Source: Wenyingzhuangia gilva
GTDB lineage: Bacteria; Bacteroidota; Bacteroidia; Flavobacteriales; Flavobacteriaceae
Assembly (NCBI RefSeq): GCF_030519655.1
Contig: NZ_JAUMIT010000004.1
Location: 186,001 to 250,000 of the forward strand
Direction of reading: 5' to 3'
Length of the DNA: 64,000 nucleotides
Each line of letters opens with the position of its first letter. The first letter of the stretch is position 1. Below the pieces are notes generated by a model. That model saw only the letters and a list, made by a program, of their open reading frames with translations. It did not search any database and had not been told where the DNA came from. Positions 7,707 through 15,535 of the stretch are shown piece by piece. Position numbers and translations under genes: made by a program.

Positions 7707-7751
7707 TGTTTATAGAATAAATATCTTGATTAGATAATTATTCTATAAACA
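7707..7751. terminator. 14-bp perfect inverted repeat between convergent genes, possible bidirectional terminator
   Basis: Arms 7707-7720 and 7738-7751 (TGTTTATAGAATAA and its complement) are perfectly paired around a 17-base AT-rich loop. The site lies between the convergent methylase and aguB genes. It has no GC-rich stem or following T-run, so termination is plausible by position but not by the standard rule; a protein-binding palindrome is an alternative. Confidence 0.45.
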
Positions 7752-7766
7752 TATTATTTAATGATA

Positions 7767-7786
7767 TCATTCTGAGCTTGTTGAAA
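7767..7786. repeat. Possible degenerate copy of a Bacteroidota intergenic repeat
   Basis: The bases TCATTCTGAGCTTGTTGAAA resemble the widespread intergenic element commonly met in Bacteroidota as TCATTCTGAGCTTGTCGAAG. Only one copy is seen here and the match is from memory, so this is tentative. Confidence 0.3.
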
Positions 7787-7806
7787 AGATTAACTTCTAA
7801 GAGAAA

Positions 7807-8691
7807 TTAATCAATATATCTTTTGGTAATATCACCGTAGGCATCAATTCTTCTATCTCTAAAAAATGGCCAGATACGTCTTACTTCTTCGGTTCTTTTT
7901 TTATCAATTTCTATCACTTTTGTCAACTCTTCTTTTTGATTGGCTTCCCAAACAATTTCCCCTTGTGGTCCGGCTACAAAGCTAGTTCCCCAAAACTCAA
8001 TTCCGTTTGTTACGTTGGTCCAATCTTTTTCAAAACCAACTCTGTTTACGGCAATGACAGGTAAGCCATTGGCAACTGCATGACCTCTTTGAGAAATCAT
8101 CCAAGCACCACGTTGACGAGCTTTTTCTTCTTCTGAATCCGTACTTTCATAACCAATAGCCGTTGGGTAAATTAACATTTCTGCTCCAGCCATAGCCATT
8201 AATCTAGCCGCTTCAGGATACCATTGATCCCAACAAATTAAAACCCCTAATTTACCTACAGAGGTTTCAATAGGGTTGAATCCTAAATCTCCTGGAGTGA
8301 AATAAAATTTTTCATAATAAGCAGGGTCATCAGGAATGTGCATTTTTCTATATTTCCCAGCTTCTGTTCCATCTTTTTCAAAAACCACAGCGGTATTGTG
8401 ATAAATACCTGGTGCTCTTTTTTCGAATAAAGAAGTGACCAAAACAATGTTTAGTTCTTTGGCAATAGCAGCAAATTGATGATATGATGGTCCAGGAATA
8501 GGTTCTGCCCACTCAAACATTTCTACTTCTTCGGCCTGACAAAAATAAATACCTGTGTGTAATTCTTGTAAAATAACCAATTCGGCACCATCCTTTACAC
8601 ATTGTTTGATGCCTGCAATAGATTTATTAATATTATCTTGTTTGTCCGTTGTACATGTTTGTTGTACAATTCCAACTTTTAATTTACTCAT
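7807..8691 (-). CDS. aguB: N-carbamoylputrescine amidase AguB
   Basis: A nitrilase-superfamily enzyme (294 residues) that hydrolyses N-carbamoylputrescine to putrescine, CO2 and ammonia, the last step of the agmatine route. The catalytic triad is visible: Glu43 (VILQELHTG), Lys116 (KYRKMHIPDD) and Cys153 (VLICWDQWYPEAAR). The motif KMHIPDDPAYYEKFYFTPGD is typical of AguB rather than of other nitrilases. It sits just downstream of aguA on the same strand, a 47-base gap apart, which confirms the pathway. The start at 8691 (MSKLKVGIVQQTC) matches the family. Cytoplasmic. Confidence 0.95.
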   Translation of the reverse strand: MSKLKVGIVQQTCTTDKQDNINKSIAGIKQCVKDGAELVILQELHTGIYFCQAEEVEMFEWAEPIPGPSYHQFAAIAKELNIVLVTSLFEKRAPGIYHNTAVVFEKDGTEAGKYRKMHIPDDPAYYEKFYFTPGDLGFNPIETSVGKLGVLICWDQWYPEAARLMAMAGAEMLIYPTAIGYESTDSEEEKARQRGAWMISQRGHAVANGLPVIAVNRVGFEKDWTNVTNGIEFWGTSFVAGPQGEIVWEANQKEELTKVIEIDKKRTEEVRRIWPFFRDRRIDAYGDITKRYID

Positions 8692-8738
8692 GATAGGAAT
8701 GTTATACTTTTATAAAAATAGTAAGAAACAATAGACTA

Positions 8739-9785
8739 TTATAATTCTTTAAGGTTTAATAAAACTTGTTCAGGATATTGCATACTAATACAGTGCAAAG
8801 AACCATGTTGATCAATTAACGGTAAACAATCTAAACCAATTACTTTCCTGTCTGGAAAAATAGATTGAATAATCTCTAAAGCTTCTTGATCTTGAGGAAC
8901 ATTATAGGTCGGAACCAATACTCCATTGTTAACAATTAAAAAATTTGCATAGGTGGCAGGAATACGTTCTCCATCACTGTCAAAACAAGCATTTGGCCAA
9001 GGCAAAGGAATTAAATCATAAGGTTCGTTATTACTATTGGTAAAGGTTTTTAATTGTGTTTCCATTTTTTGTAAAGCAGAAAAATGTTCGTCTTTTTCAT
9101 CCTCACATTTTACATAAGCAATGGTGTTTTTGTTACACAATCTTGCCAAAGTGTCAATATGAGAATCGGTATCATCACCAGCTAAATAACCGTGGTCTAA
9201 CCACAATATTTTTTTAAGTCCAAAAGTGTTTTTTAAATAAACATCAATTTGTTCTTTGGTCATGTTTGGATTACGGAATTTAGACAATAAACATTCAGAT
9301 GTTGTTAACAAAGTTCCTGCTCCATCTGATTCTATAGCTCCTCCTTCTAAAACAAAATCTTCTACCTGAATCTTTAGGTTTTTAAAAACAGAAGTCTTTA
9401 AGTTTTGGGTAATTTGATTGTCTAAAGTAGCTTCAAATTTTTGTCCCCAACCATTAAAAATAAAATCTAATAAAATAGGTTTTTCATCAGCTAAAATGGT
9501 AATCGCTGCATGGTCTCTAGCCCAAGTATCGTTTGAGGGAGTTTCAATAAAATAAATAGGCCATTCGGTCTTGTTAACAAAATATGCTTGAACCATATTT
9601 TTATCAAAACAACCAACTAAAACGGGCTGAAAGCCAGCTGTGTTTTCAACAATGTTTACAAAACAATTTACGACCTCTTTGTACATATAAGCCCAATCAC
9701 TCTCGGGGTGTGGAAAGGTAAATTGTATAAAACTTTGTGCTTCCCATTCTGCTGGGAAACGAACTTTTGAATGTTGATTTAACAT
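8739..9785 (-). CDS. aguA: Agmatine deiminase AguA
   Basis: A porphyromonas-type peptidyl-arginine-deiminase family enzyme of 348 residues that converts agmatine to N-carbamoylputrescine and ammonia. Conserved elements are the substrate-binding WARDHAAI (near residue 90), LEGGAIESDGAGTLL, GDDTDSHIDTLAR with the catalytic aspartate and histidine, and the nucleophilic cysteine in HGSLHCISMQYP (Cys332). No signal peptide is present, which separates it from secreted peptidyl-arginine deiminases. Together with aguB it makes putrescine without urea or ornithine; arginine decarboxylase, needed for agmatine, is not in the window. Confidence 0.95.
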   Translation of the reverse strand: MLNQHSKVRFPAEWEAQSFIQFTFPHPESDWAYMYKEVVNCFVNIVENTAGFQPVLVGCFDKNMVQAYFVNKTEWPIYFIETPSNDTWARDHAAITILADEKPILLDFIFNGWGQKFEATLDNQITQNLKTSVFKNLKIQVEDFVLEGGAIESDGAGTLLTTSECLLSKFRNPNMTKEQIDVYLKNTFGLKKILWLDHGYLAGDDTDSHIDTLARLCNKNTIAYVKCEDEKDEHFSALQKMETQLKTFTNSNNEPYDLIPLPWPNACFDSDGERIPATYANFLIVNNGVLVPTYNVPQDQEALEIIQSIFPDRKVIGLDCLPLIDQHGSLHCISMQYPEQVLLNLKEL

Positions 9786-10085
9786 AAAAAATAAACGTCT
9801 AAATTGTTGGCTAATTTAACCTAAGAATTTTAAATCAAAATATTTTATACATAAATTTTGAACGATTTTTAATGTGTTGATATATAGTTATATATGTTTT
9901 AGTATTATTGTTCTGTTTTAAAACTATTTTGTAGTTTTTTATTATAATTCACTGTCTTATAAAAGTTTATGTTGTTTTTTTTTAAAGAGTGTGATAATTA
10001 TCATGGTAAATATATGTTAATTAATGTAGTTTTGGTTTTTACAGGTGACTGATATACAGTTGATTATGTTTAATTATTAAAATAT
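9786..10085. other. 300-base AT-rich intergenic region between aguA and a secreted protein gene
   Basis: Divergent promoter region. It holds a 12-bp perfect palindrome and a TAnnTTTG box for the rightward gene (annotated separately). No short reading frame with family resemblance and no structured RNA was recognised in it. Confidence 0.5.
9992..10034 (+). promoter_or_regulatory. Palindrome TGATAATTATCA and candidate -7 box
   Basis: A perfect 12-bp palindrome (9992-10003) lies 23 bases upstream of TAGTTTTG (10027-10034), an exact TAnnTTTG match. The palindrome occupies the place where the -33 element would be, so a dimeric regulator there could block RNA polymerase. It has some likeness to a half Fur box (GATAAT/ATTATC), which is only a resemblance. 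Confidence 0.4.
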
Positions 10086-10622
10086 ATGATCATGAGAACT
10101 AAATATATTATACTCGTAATGGTTTACGTATTATTTCATATTACAGGATTAATAGTAGCACAAGAAAAAGGAATTATACAACTTTATTTAGACCCTAAAA
10201 TGATGGTTGAAGGACCTTATGCTGATAGTAAAAGTGGTGAGTTGGATTTAATGATTAAAGCTGGATTGAGCAATAAGACCTATGAAATGGGATTTTTTGT
10301 AGAGCAATTTAAAGCTTTGAGTTATACAAGTATTGGGGCATATTATAATAAAAAAGTAAATGTGGAGAAAATACTACCGATGTTAAATAGGTTTGAATTC
10401 TCTGCAGGTTTAGATACTGGGTTTATTCATAGAATTATTAGTAATCAAAAAAATTATTCTTTTACAGCAGCTTTAAATGCAGAGACAAAATATTATATTA
10501 AGAAAAACTTTGGAGTCAGTTTATTATCAAACTATAGATATAGAGGAGACTTGGTGCACTTTTATGATACTAAAAACCCCATGTTGTTTAGTGGGTATGT
10601 AGGTTTGTTTTATAAGTTTTAA
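10086..10622 (+). CDS. Hypothetical secreted protein, possible small outer-membrane beta-barrel
   Basis: A 178-residue protein of unknown function. Residues 1-27 form a signal peptide (MIMRTKYIILVMVYVLFHI, cleavage likely after LIVA). The rest shows alternating hydrophobic and polar strands with aromatic residues at strand ends (FSAGLDTGFIHRI, YSFTAALNAETKYYIKK, GVSLLSNYRYRGD) and a C-terminal phenylalanine, a pattern typical of small outer-membrane barrels. A second ATG at 10092 gives a start two residues shorter and equally good. It is monocistronic, with its own promoter and a strong terminator after it. No homologous family was recognised. Confidence 0.65.
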   Translation: MIMRTKYIILVMVYVLFHITGLIVAQEKGIIQLYLDPKMMVEGPYADSKSGELDLMIKAGLSNKTYEMGFFVEQFKALSYTSIGAYYNKKVNVEKILPMLNRFEFSAGLDTGFIHRIISNQKNYSFTAALNAETKYYIKKNFGVSLLSNYRYRGDLVHFYDTKNPMLFSGYVGLFYKF

Positions 10623-10632
10623 ATAAAAAGTG

Positions 10633-10662
10633 AAAAGGGATGACTTTTTGGTCATCCCTTTT
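10633..10662. terminator. Rho-independent terminator (bidirectional)
   Basis: Stem AAAAGGGATGAC (10633-10644) pairs perfectly with GTCATCCCTTTT (10651-10662) around a 6-base loop and runs into a T tract. The A-rich left arm gives a T tract on the other strand, so it can serve both the secreted-protein gene and the convergent NYN gene. Confidence 0.9.
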
Positions 10663-10665
10663 TTA

Positions 10666-11391
10666 TTAGTTTTTATTTTTTACATAAATAAGTTTGTGTC
10701 TGCTCTTAGGTGTTTCTCTTTGTTCAATTTCAAATTCATCAATGGAATCCATCATAGGAGTTAGTTTTTCAAAACCATAGTTTCGGGCATCAAAACTAGG
10801 ACGTTTTTTCTGTAACAAACTACCAACATCTCCTAAGAAAGCCCAACCATCATCATCGGAAACATCAGAAATAGTAGCTCTAATCATTTTAATTAGTTTA
10901 GGAGTAATGCTATCAATATTTTCTTTTTCGGCAGTTTTGTTATTTTCTTTTTTATCTTGTCCTTTTCTTAAAACTTCTATATAAATAAATTTATCACAAG
11001 CCACAATAAAAGGTGTTGGTGTTTTCTTTTCCCCAATTCCAATGACTTGCATCCCCGCTTCTCTTAATCGGGTAGCCAACCTTGTAAAATCACTATCACT
11101 AGAAACCAAACAAAAGCCATCTACTTTTTCTGAATATAAAATATCCATAGCATCAATAATCATGGCAGAATCCGTAGCATTTTTACCTGTAGTGTAAGCG
11201 TATTGTTGAATAGGAGTGATAGCATTTTCTAATAATAAATCTTTCCATTTTCCTAAATGGGGTTTGGTCCAATCTCCGTAAATTCTTTTAATGGTTGGAG
11301 TTCCGTATTTGGCAATTTCTTCCATCATTTCTTTAACGGGGGATGAGGGAATATTATCTCCGTCTATTAAAACGGCTAGTTTAATGTTCAT
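10666..11391 (-). CDS. NYN-domain protein with OST-HTH/LOTUS domain
   Basis: A 241-residue protein with an N-terminal NYN (PIN-like) domain: LAVLIDGDNIPSSPVKEMME carries the first acidic metal ligand (Asp10/Asp12 region), followed by DSAMIIDAMDILY and FCLVSSDSDFTRLATRLREA, the second and third acidic clusters. This is the LabA/DUF88 arrangement expected for a metal-dependent RNase. The C-terminal 80 residues (WAFLGDVGSLLQKKRPSFD and onward) resemble an OST-HTH/LOTUS domain, which binds RNA in other proteins. The predicted role is RNA processing or decay, but no target is known. Its start overlaps the upstream AsmA-like gene by four bases (ATGA-type), suggesting cotranscription. Confidence 0.85.
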   Translation of the reverse strand: MNIKLAVLIDGDNIPSSPVKEMMEEIAKYGTPTIKRIYGDWTKPHLGKWKDLLLENAITPIQQYAYTTGKNATDSAMIIDAMDILYSEKVDGFCLVSSDSDFTRLATRLREAGMQVIGIGEKKTPTPFIVACDKFIYIEVLRKGQDKKENNKTAEKENIDSITPKLIKMIRATISDVSDDDGWAFLGDVGSLLQKKRPSFDARNYGFEKLTPMMDSIDEFEIEQRETPKSRHKLIYVKNKN

Positions 11392-12932
11392 GTGTTTTTA
11401 TTTTTATGATCTAGTTCTTTTGGATTAATCATGTTGGGTAAAATTACGGATTGAAATCCACTTTTTAATGTATACCACCAACTATGATACATAGATCTGT
11501 TTTTTGGTCGTTTATAATACATGTTACCTGTTCGGTAATTTTTAGTATTGGGAATGTTATTTTGTTTGATTAAAAAATTATTGATCAGAAAGGTAGGGAG
11601 TTTTTCAATAATATGCTCGTCATCATCAAACAATCCTATTTTTACATTTTTATAGTCTAAAATAATGTCTCCATAAGCTTTGGTGTTGTTACCATATATA
11701 GAAAAATCTAATCGAGTACATGCTCCAGAATGAATTCTGATTCTTTTGTTTAGTAGTAAAAAAGAATTGAATTGTTCAAAGTCAAAAGGACTTACATTTC
11801 CTTTAATGGTGTATGGAAATAATTTAGGGGTTAACCAAAAATCGATATCTAAATTGATAGTGTTTTTATTTAAAACCAATGCTTTTAGTTCTAGGTTGAT
11901 TTTATGTTCTTTAATATTTTGAATATCATGTATGCTAGCATTTATTTTGTTGAAAAATATTAAAGCTTTTTGTTTTGTTTTTTTGCTGATGACTTCAATA
12001 TCAATTCTATTGTTTTCTAAAATGATTTCTTGAATTTTAATTGGAACTTTAGAAGAATATAGCAGCTCATTAAGTAAGGGTTTATAAGCATTTGGGTCAG
12101 GATCTTTATTCTCATCAACCAAAACAGTTAACAAAGCATCTTTAAGAAGAATTTTGTCTAGAATGATTGATTTTTTTTGAATGATAGCATTGTAATCAAT
12201 ATTGCTAACAGACAGTTTAGGAATCTTTAGTTCTGTAATAGGTTTTTTATAAGGGTATTTCTTTCTCCATTCAGCATCACTGATAAGAGGATTTAAATGG
12301 GCGTTATATAGAGTTGTTGTTTTTTGATTGGTGTCTATTTTATCCCAAGTAAATTTATAATCACTATTAATATTTGTGTAAATTCCTTTGGATGTAGCGT
12401 ATTTAATATTTTTAAAACTAAGGTTGTTTTTGTTGATTTCTAAGTTTTCTAAATCAGCATTTAGTGCTTTAATATTTAGTTTTTGATCTGCTTTTACAGC
12501 ATTTATATTAGTGTTTTCTATTTGTACATGATTTACTTTAAAAGCGAATTCAAAATTTTTAAAAGTCTTGGAATTTGTTTTATTCTTAATGTTAGATAAA
12601 TTGATGTCTACGTCTTTAATTACAATTTCTTTTAAATGAATGGTTTTGTTTTTAAGTAAAGAAAACCATTGAATATTGATGAATTCTAGTTTTTTGGCAG
12701 TAACATGATGTCCGTTTTTTTTATAAATAACATCTTTTAAATAAAGATGATTACAGTGCCATGCAACACGAATATTTGTAACAGATAGTTCTTTAATATC
12801 ATTTATTTTGTTTTTGATATAACCTTCTGCTGCATAAGAAATAATAGTGAAGAGTAAAACAACAAATAAAACACTACTCGTAATAAGTTTTATGATGAAT
12901 TGTATTTTATTATTGAGTCTCGGTTTATTCAT
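11388..12932 (-). CDS. AsmA-like envelope protein (hypothetical)
   Basis: A 514-residue protein with one N-terminal membrane helix (IIKLITSSVLFVVLLFTIIS, about residues 13-32) followed by a large lysine- and asparagine-rich beta-strand region with repeated motifs of the type NIxxxNLxIxK. This resembles AsmA/DUF748-type proteins that span the periplasm and are thought to move phospholipids to the outer membrane, though the match is general rather than motif-based. The C-terminal section around residues 390-440 (SGACTRLDFSIYGNNTKAYG) is the most AsmA-like. It is upstream of and overlaps the NYN gene. No substrate can be inferred. Confidence 0.6.
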   Translation of the reverse strand: MNKPRLNNKIQFIIKLITSSVLFVVLLFTIISYAAEGYIKNKINDIKELSVTNIRVAWHCNHLYLKDVIYKKNGHHVTAKKLEFINIQWFSLLKNKTIHLKEIVIKDVDINLSNIKNKTNSKTFKNFEFAFKVNHVQIENTNINAVKADQKLNIKALNADLENLEINKNNLSFKNIKYATSKGIYTNINSDYKFTWDKIDTNQKTTTLYNAHLNPLISDAEWRKKYPYKKPITELKIPKLSVSNIDYNAIIQKKSIILDKILLKDALLTVLVDENKDPDPNAYKPLLNELLYSSKVPIKIQEIILENNRIDIEVISKKTKQKALIFFNKINASIHDIQNIKEHKINLELKALVLNKNTINLDIDFWLTPKLFPYTIKGNVSPFDFEQFNSFLLLNKRIRIHSGACTRLDFSIYGNNTKAYGDIILDYKNVKIGLFDDDEHIIEKLPTFLINNFLIKQNNIPNTKNYRTGNMYYKRPKNRSMYHSWWYTLKSGFQSVILPNMINPKELDHKNKNT

Positions 12933-13058
12933 TAACAGCTTTTTATCTTTAAAGATATAAAATAAAAGAGGTTAAATATTTAGAGACAAAGTTTATCTGT
13001 CAAACAAAAGATTAATGTAGATCAACTTTTTGATAAAAAAAGATTTTAAGCAGCGTGT

Positions 13059-15527
13059 CTAAAACTGCATTCCTACTTTAAAGTTTAGAATACGGCCTGT
13101 TAAAATATTTGGAACACTGTTATAACGTTGACTATCTACATCGTAAATCCAAGTATTGGTGGTGGTATTTTGAATATCAAACATGTTAAAAAGTTCTATT
13201 CCTAATTCTAATTCTTTAAATCGACTTAAAAAACCAGAAGTATATTGTTTGTTTTGGTCTACAATAATATATGATGCTCCCAAATCAGCTCTACGGTACG
13301 GTCTTAATCTTGTTTGAAAATTATACCTATCCACCGTTGTACTATTATCTGCTCTTGCATTTATAGGAGCTCCACCGGGCAAACTACTGTTTAGAACCAA
13401 ATTTAAAAACACTTTAAAATTAGGATTGCTAGGTACATAATCTTGAAACAATATGGCCAATTTAAAACGCTGGTCTGTAGGTCTAGCAATATAACCTCTG
13501 TTGTTGGTGTTTTCTTGGGTTTTTAACAAACCAAAACTTACCCAACTTTCTTTACCAGGCACAAATTCTCCACTTAACCTTAAATCTAATCCTGTGGCAT
13601 AAGCTTTTGTATTGTTGTTGGCATCATATCTAACCCTAACATTATCTAAAGAATAAGCATTTACATCATTTAATTTTTTGTAATACACTTCGGAAGTCAT
13701 TTTAAAAGGACGTTCCCACAGGGTAAAACTATACTCGTTAGCAAATACATAATGAATAGATTCTTGTGCTTTTAAATCACTTTGAATATCTCCATTTACA
13801 TCTCTTAGTTCTTTATAAGATGGCGGTTGATGATAATAACCAGCAGACAATCTAAAAACCATATCAGTATGTTGCCAATCAGGTTTTAAAGAAAGTCTAA
13901 AACGTGGACTAATGGTGTTTTGAAATGATGAGGTTGTTTGTGTTTTGTTGTTTTTAATGTTCCAAAACTGAGATCTGATTCCTGCATGATGCCATAAAAT
14001 ATGATCGCCCAAATACCATTTTTTATTCCATTGAAAGTAGCCAGAAAACCTATTGATGTTTACATCGTTCTGAGCTTTTACTTTATAATACAAATCTATG
14101 GGAGCGGTAAAAGGATCAAAAGGTTGGTTGTTAACGGTGTTTAAATTCGGGTTTCTTAAAGTCAATCCATTATCATCTATAGCTTTCCATTCGTTTACTC
14201 TGTCTCTAATGTTTTCACTTTGGAATTTTGTTCCTATTTCAAAATGATGTTCGTTGATTTTATGTTGAAGAGACACTTTTACATTCTGAATTAAAATATC
14301 TAAATCATTTCTAGCATGATCTAATTGTGTTCCTACTCCAGAAGTATATAATGGATTTCCGCTGGTAGGATTTACTTCGGCAATAGAATACGCTCCATAA
14401 ATATCATAATACTCTTGTTCTTGAGTGTTAAAAGCAGAACCTGTAATATCTAACTTGGTATTTTTTGTAAAGTCATATTTATAACTTAAGGCTCCAAAAT
14501 AAGTATTAAAATCATCTTGTTCATTCCCTTCATAAAAAACTACTAACTCTCTAGGCTGAAATAAACCTCCAAATTTTGTAACTCTAGAAATAGGCGTAAA
14601 GTTGTAATTGTTCATGGCAATGTTTCCTAAAAAATCAACACTACTTTTGTTGTTAATTTTGTAAGATAAATAGGTTTGTATATCTGCAAAAACTGGTTTA
14701 AAATTGGTTTTGGTGTCTTTGCTACTGACCAATAATTGATTGTTACGATATCTGGCTCCTATTAAGGTAGATAACTTTTTATTTAAAAATAAGTTCTCGT
14801 AAGTATAACTAGCTCCCAACAAATTTAAGTTTACTGTAGAAAGTTCTTTGGTGGGTTTTTTATAATGGATGTTTAATACAGAAGACAATCTATCACCATA
14901 TTTGGCTTCAAATCCACCGGCAGAAAAATTGATGTTTTCTGTCATATCAGAATTTAAAAAACTCAATCCTTCTTGCTGTCCAGATCTTATTAAAAAAGGA
15001 CGATAGATTTCAATTCCATTAACGTATACTAAATTTTCATCAAAACTACCGCCACGAACACTGTATTGTGTACTTAATTCATTACTGTTGTTCACTCCAG
15101 GTTGAGTCATTAACAAATTCTCTATTCCTGCATTGGCACCTGGAATTCTTTTGAATTTTTTAGCCTTTAGTTTTACAATTCCTTCTTGAGCAGCTTGATA
15201 ACTTTTTAGGTTGACTTCCTCCATTTCTTGAGATTCAATTTTAAGAACAGGGGAATATTTAATGGTTTTGTTTTTATATCCTTTAAAGGTTTTAAAAACA
15301 GAACCGTAACCTAAATATGAAAATTTAACTAGGGTCTGTTCGTTGGCAGGAATTTCAATTTTGTATGCACCATTTTCATCACTAACTACTCCTTTTTGAT
15401 GATAGGTAATGTTTACGCCAGATAAAGGTTCTTTGTTTTCATTTGTTATTGTACCCGCTACAAATCCTGTTTGAGAAAATAGGAGAGTAGTATATAAAAA
15501 AACGAAAAGGGATAAAATTGTTTTCAA
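13059..15527 (-). CDS. TonB-dependent outer-membrane receptor
   Basis: An 822-residue receptor. Signal peptide residues 1-18 (LFVFLYTTLLFSQ), a carboxypeptidase-regulatory-like beta-sandwich about residues 22-110 (GTITNENKEPLSGVNITYHQ), then the plug domain (about 120-230, including QPGVNNSNELSTQYSVRGGS and ENLVYVNGIEIYRPF) and a C-terminal 22-strand barrel ending in aromatic Phe (GRILNFKVGMQF). It imports an unidentified ligand with energy from TonB-ExbBD. No SusD-like partner is adjacent, so it is not a classic polysaccharide-utilisation pair. It follows the M23 peptidase gene by eight bases, and the two are likely cotranscribed. Confidence 0.93.
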   Translation of the reverse strand: MKTILSLFVFLYTTLLFSQTGFVAGTITNENKEPLSGVNITYHQKGVVSDENGAYKIEIPANEQTLVKFSYLGYGSVFKTFKGYKNKTIKYSPVLKIESQEMEEVNLKSYQAAQEGIVKLKAKKFKRIPGANAGIENLLMTQPGVNNSNELSTQYSVRGGSFDENLVYVNGIEIYRPFLIRSGQQEGLSFLNSDMTENINFSAGGFEAKYGDRLSSVLNIHYKKPTKELSTVNLNLLGASYTYENLFLNKKLSTLIGARYRNNQLLVSSKDTKTNFKPVFADIQTYLSYKINNKSSVDFLGNIAMNNYNFTPISRVTKFGGLFQPRELVVFYEGNEQDDFNTYFGALSYKYDFTKNTKLDITGSAFNTQEQEYYDIYGAYSIAEVNPTSGNPLYTSGVGTQLDHARNDLDILIQNVKVSLQHKINEHHFEIGTKFQSENIRDRVNEWKAIDDNGLTLRNPNLNTVNNQPFDPFTAPIDLYYKVKAQNDVNINRFSGYFQWNKKWYLGDHILWHHAGIRSQFWNIKNNKTQTTSSFQNTISPRFRLSLKPDWQHTDMVFRLSAGYYHQPPSYKELRDVNGDIQSDLKAQESIHYVFANEYSFTLWERPFKMTSEVYYKKLNDVNAYSLDNVRVRYDANNNTKAYATGLDLRLSGEFVPGKESWVSFGLLKTQENTNNRGYIARPTDQRFKLAILFQDYVPSNPNFKVFLNLVLNSSLPGGAPINARADNSTTVDRYNFQTRLRPYRRADLGASYIIVDQNKQYTSGFLSRFKELELGIELFNMFDIQNTTTNTWIYDVDSQRYNSVPNILTGRILNFKVGMQF

Positions 15528-15535
15528 TAGGTTTT

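Noticed and set aside
12933-13058. Possible regulatory RNA between the AsmA-like gene and the receptor gene
   Set aside because: No stable stem, promoter consensus or terminator was found in the 126 bases; near matches to TAnnTTTG have the wrong spacing.
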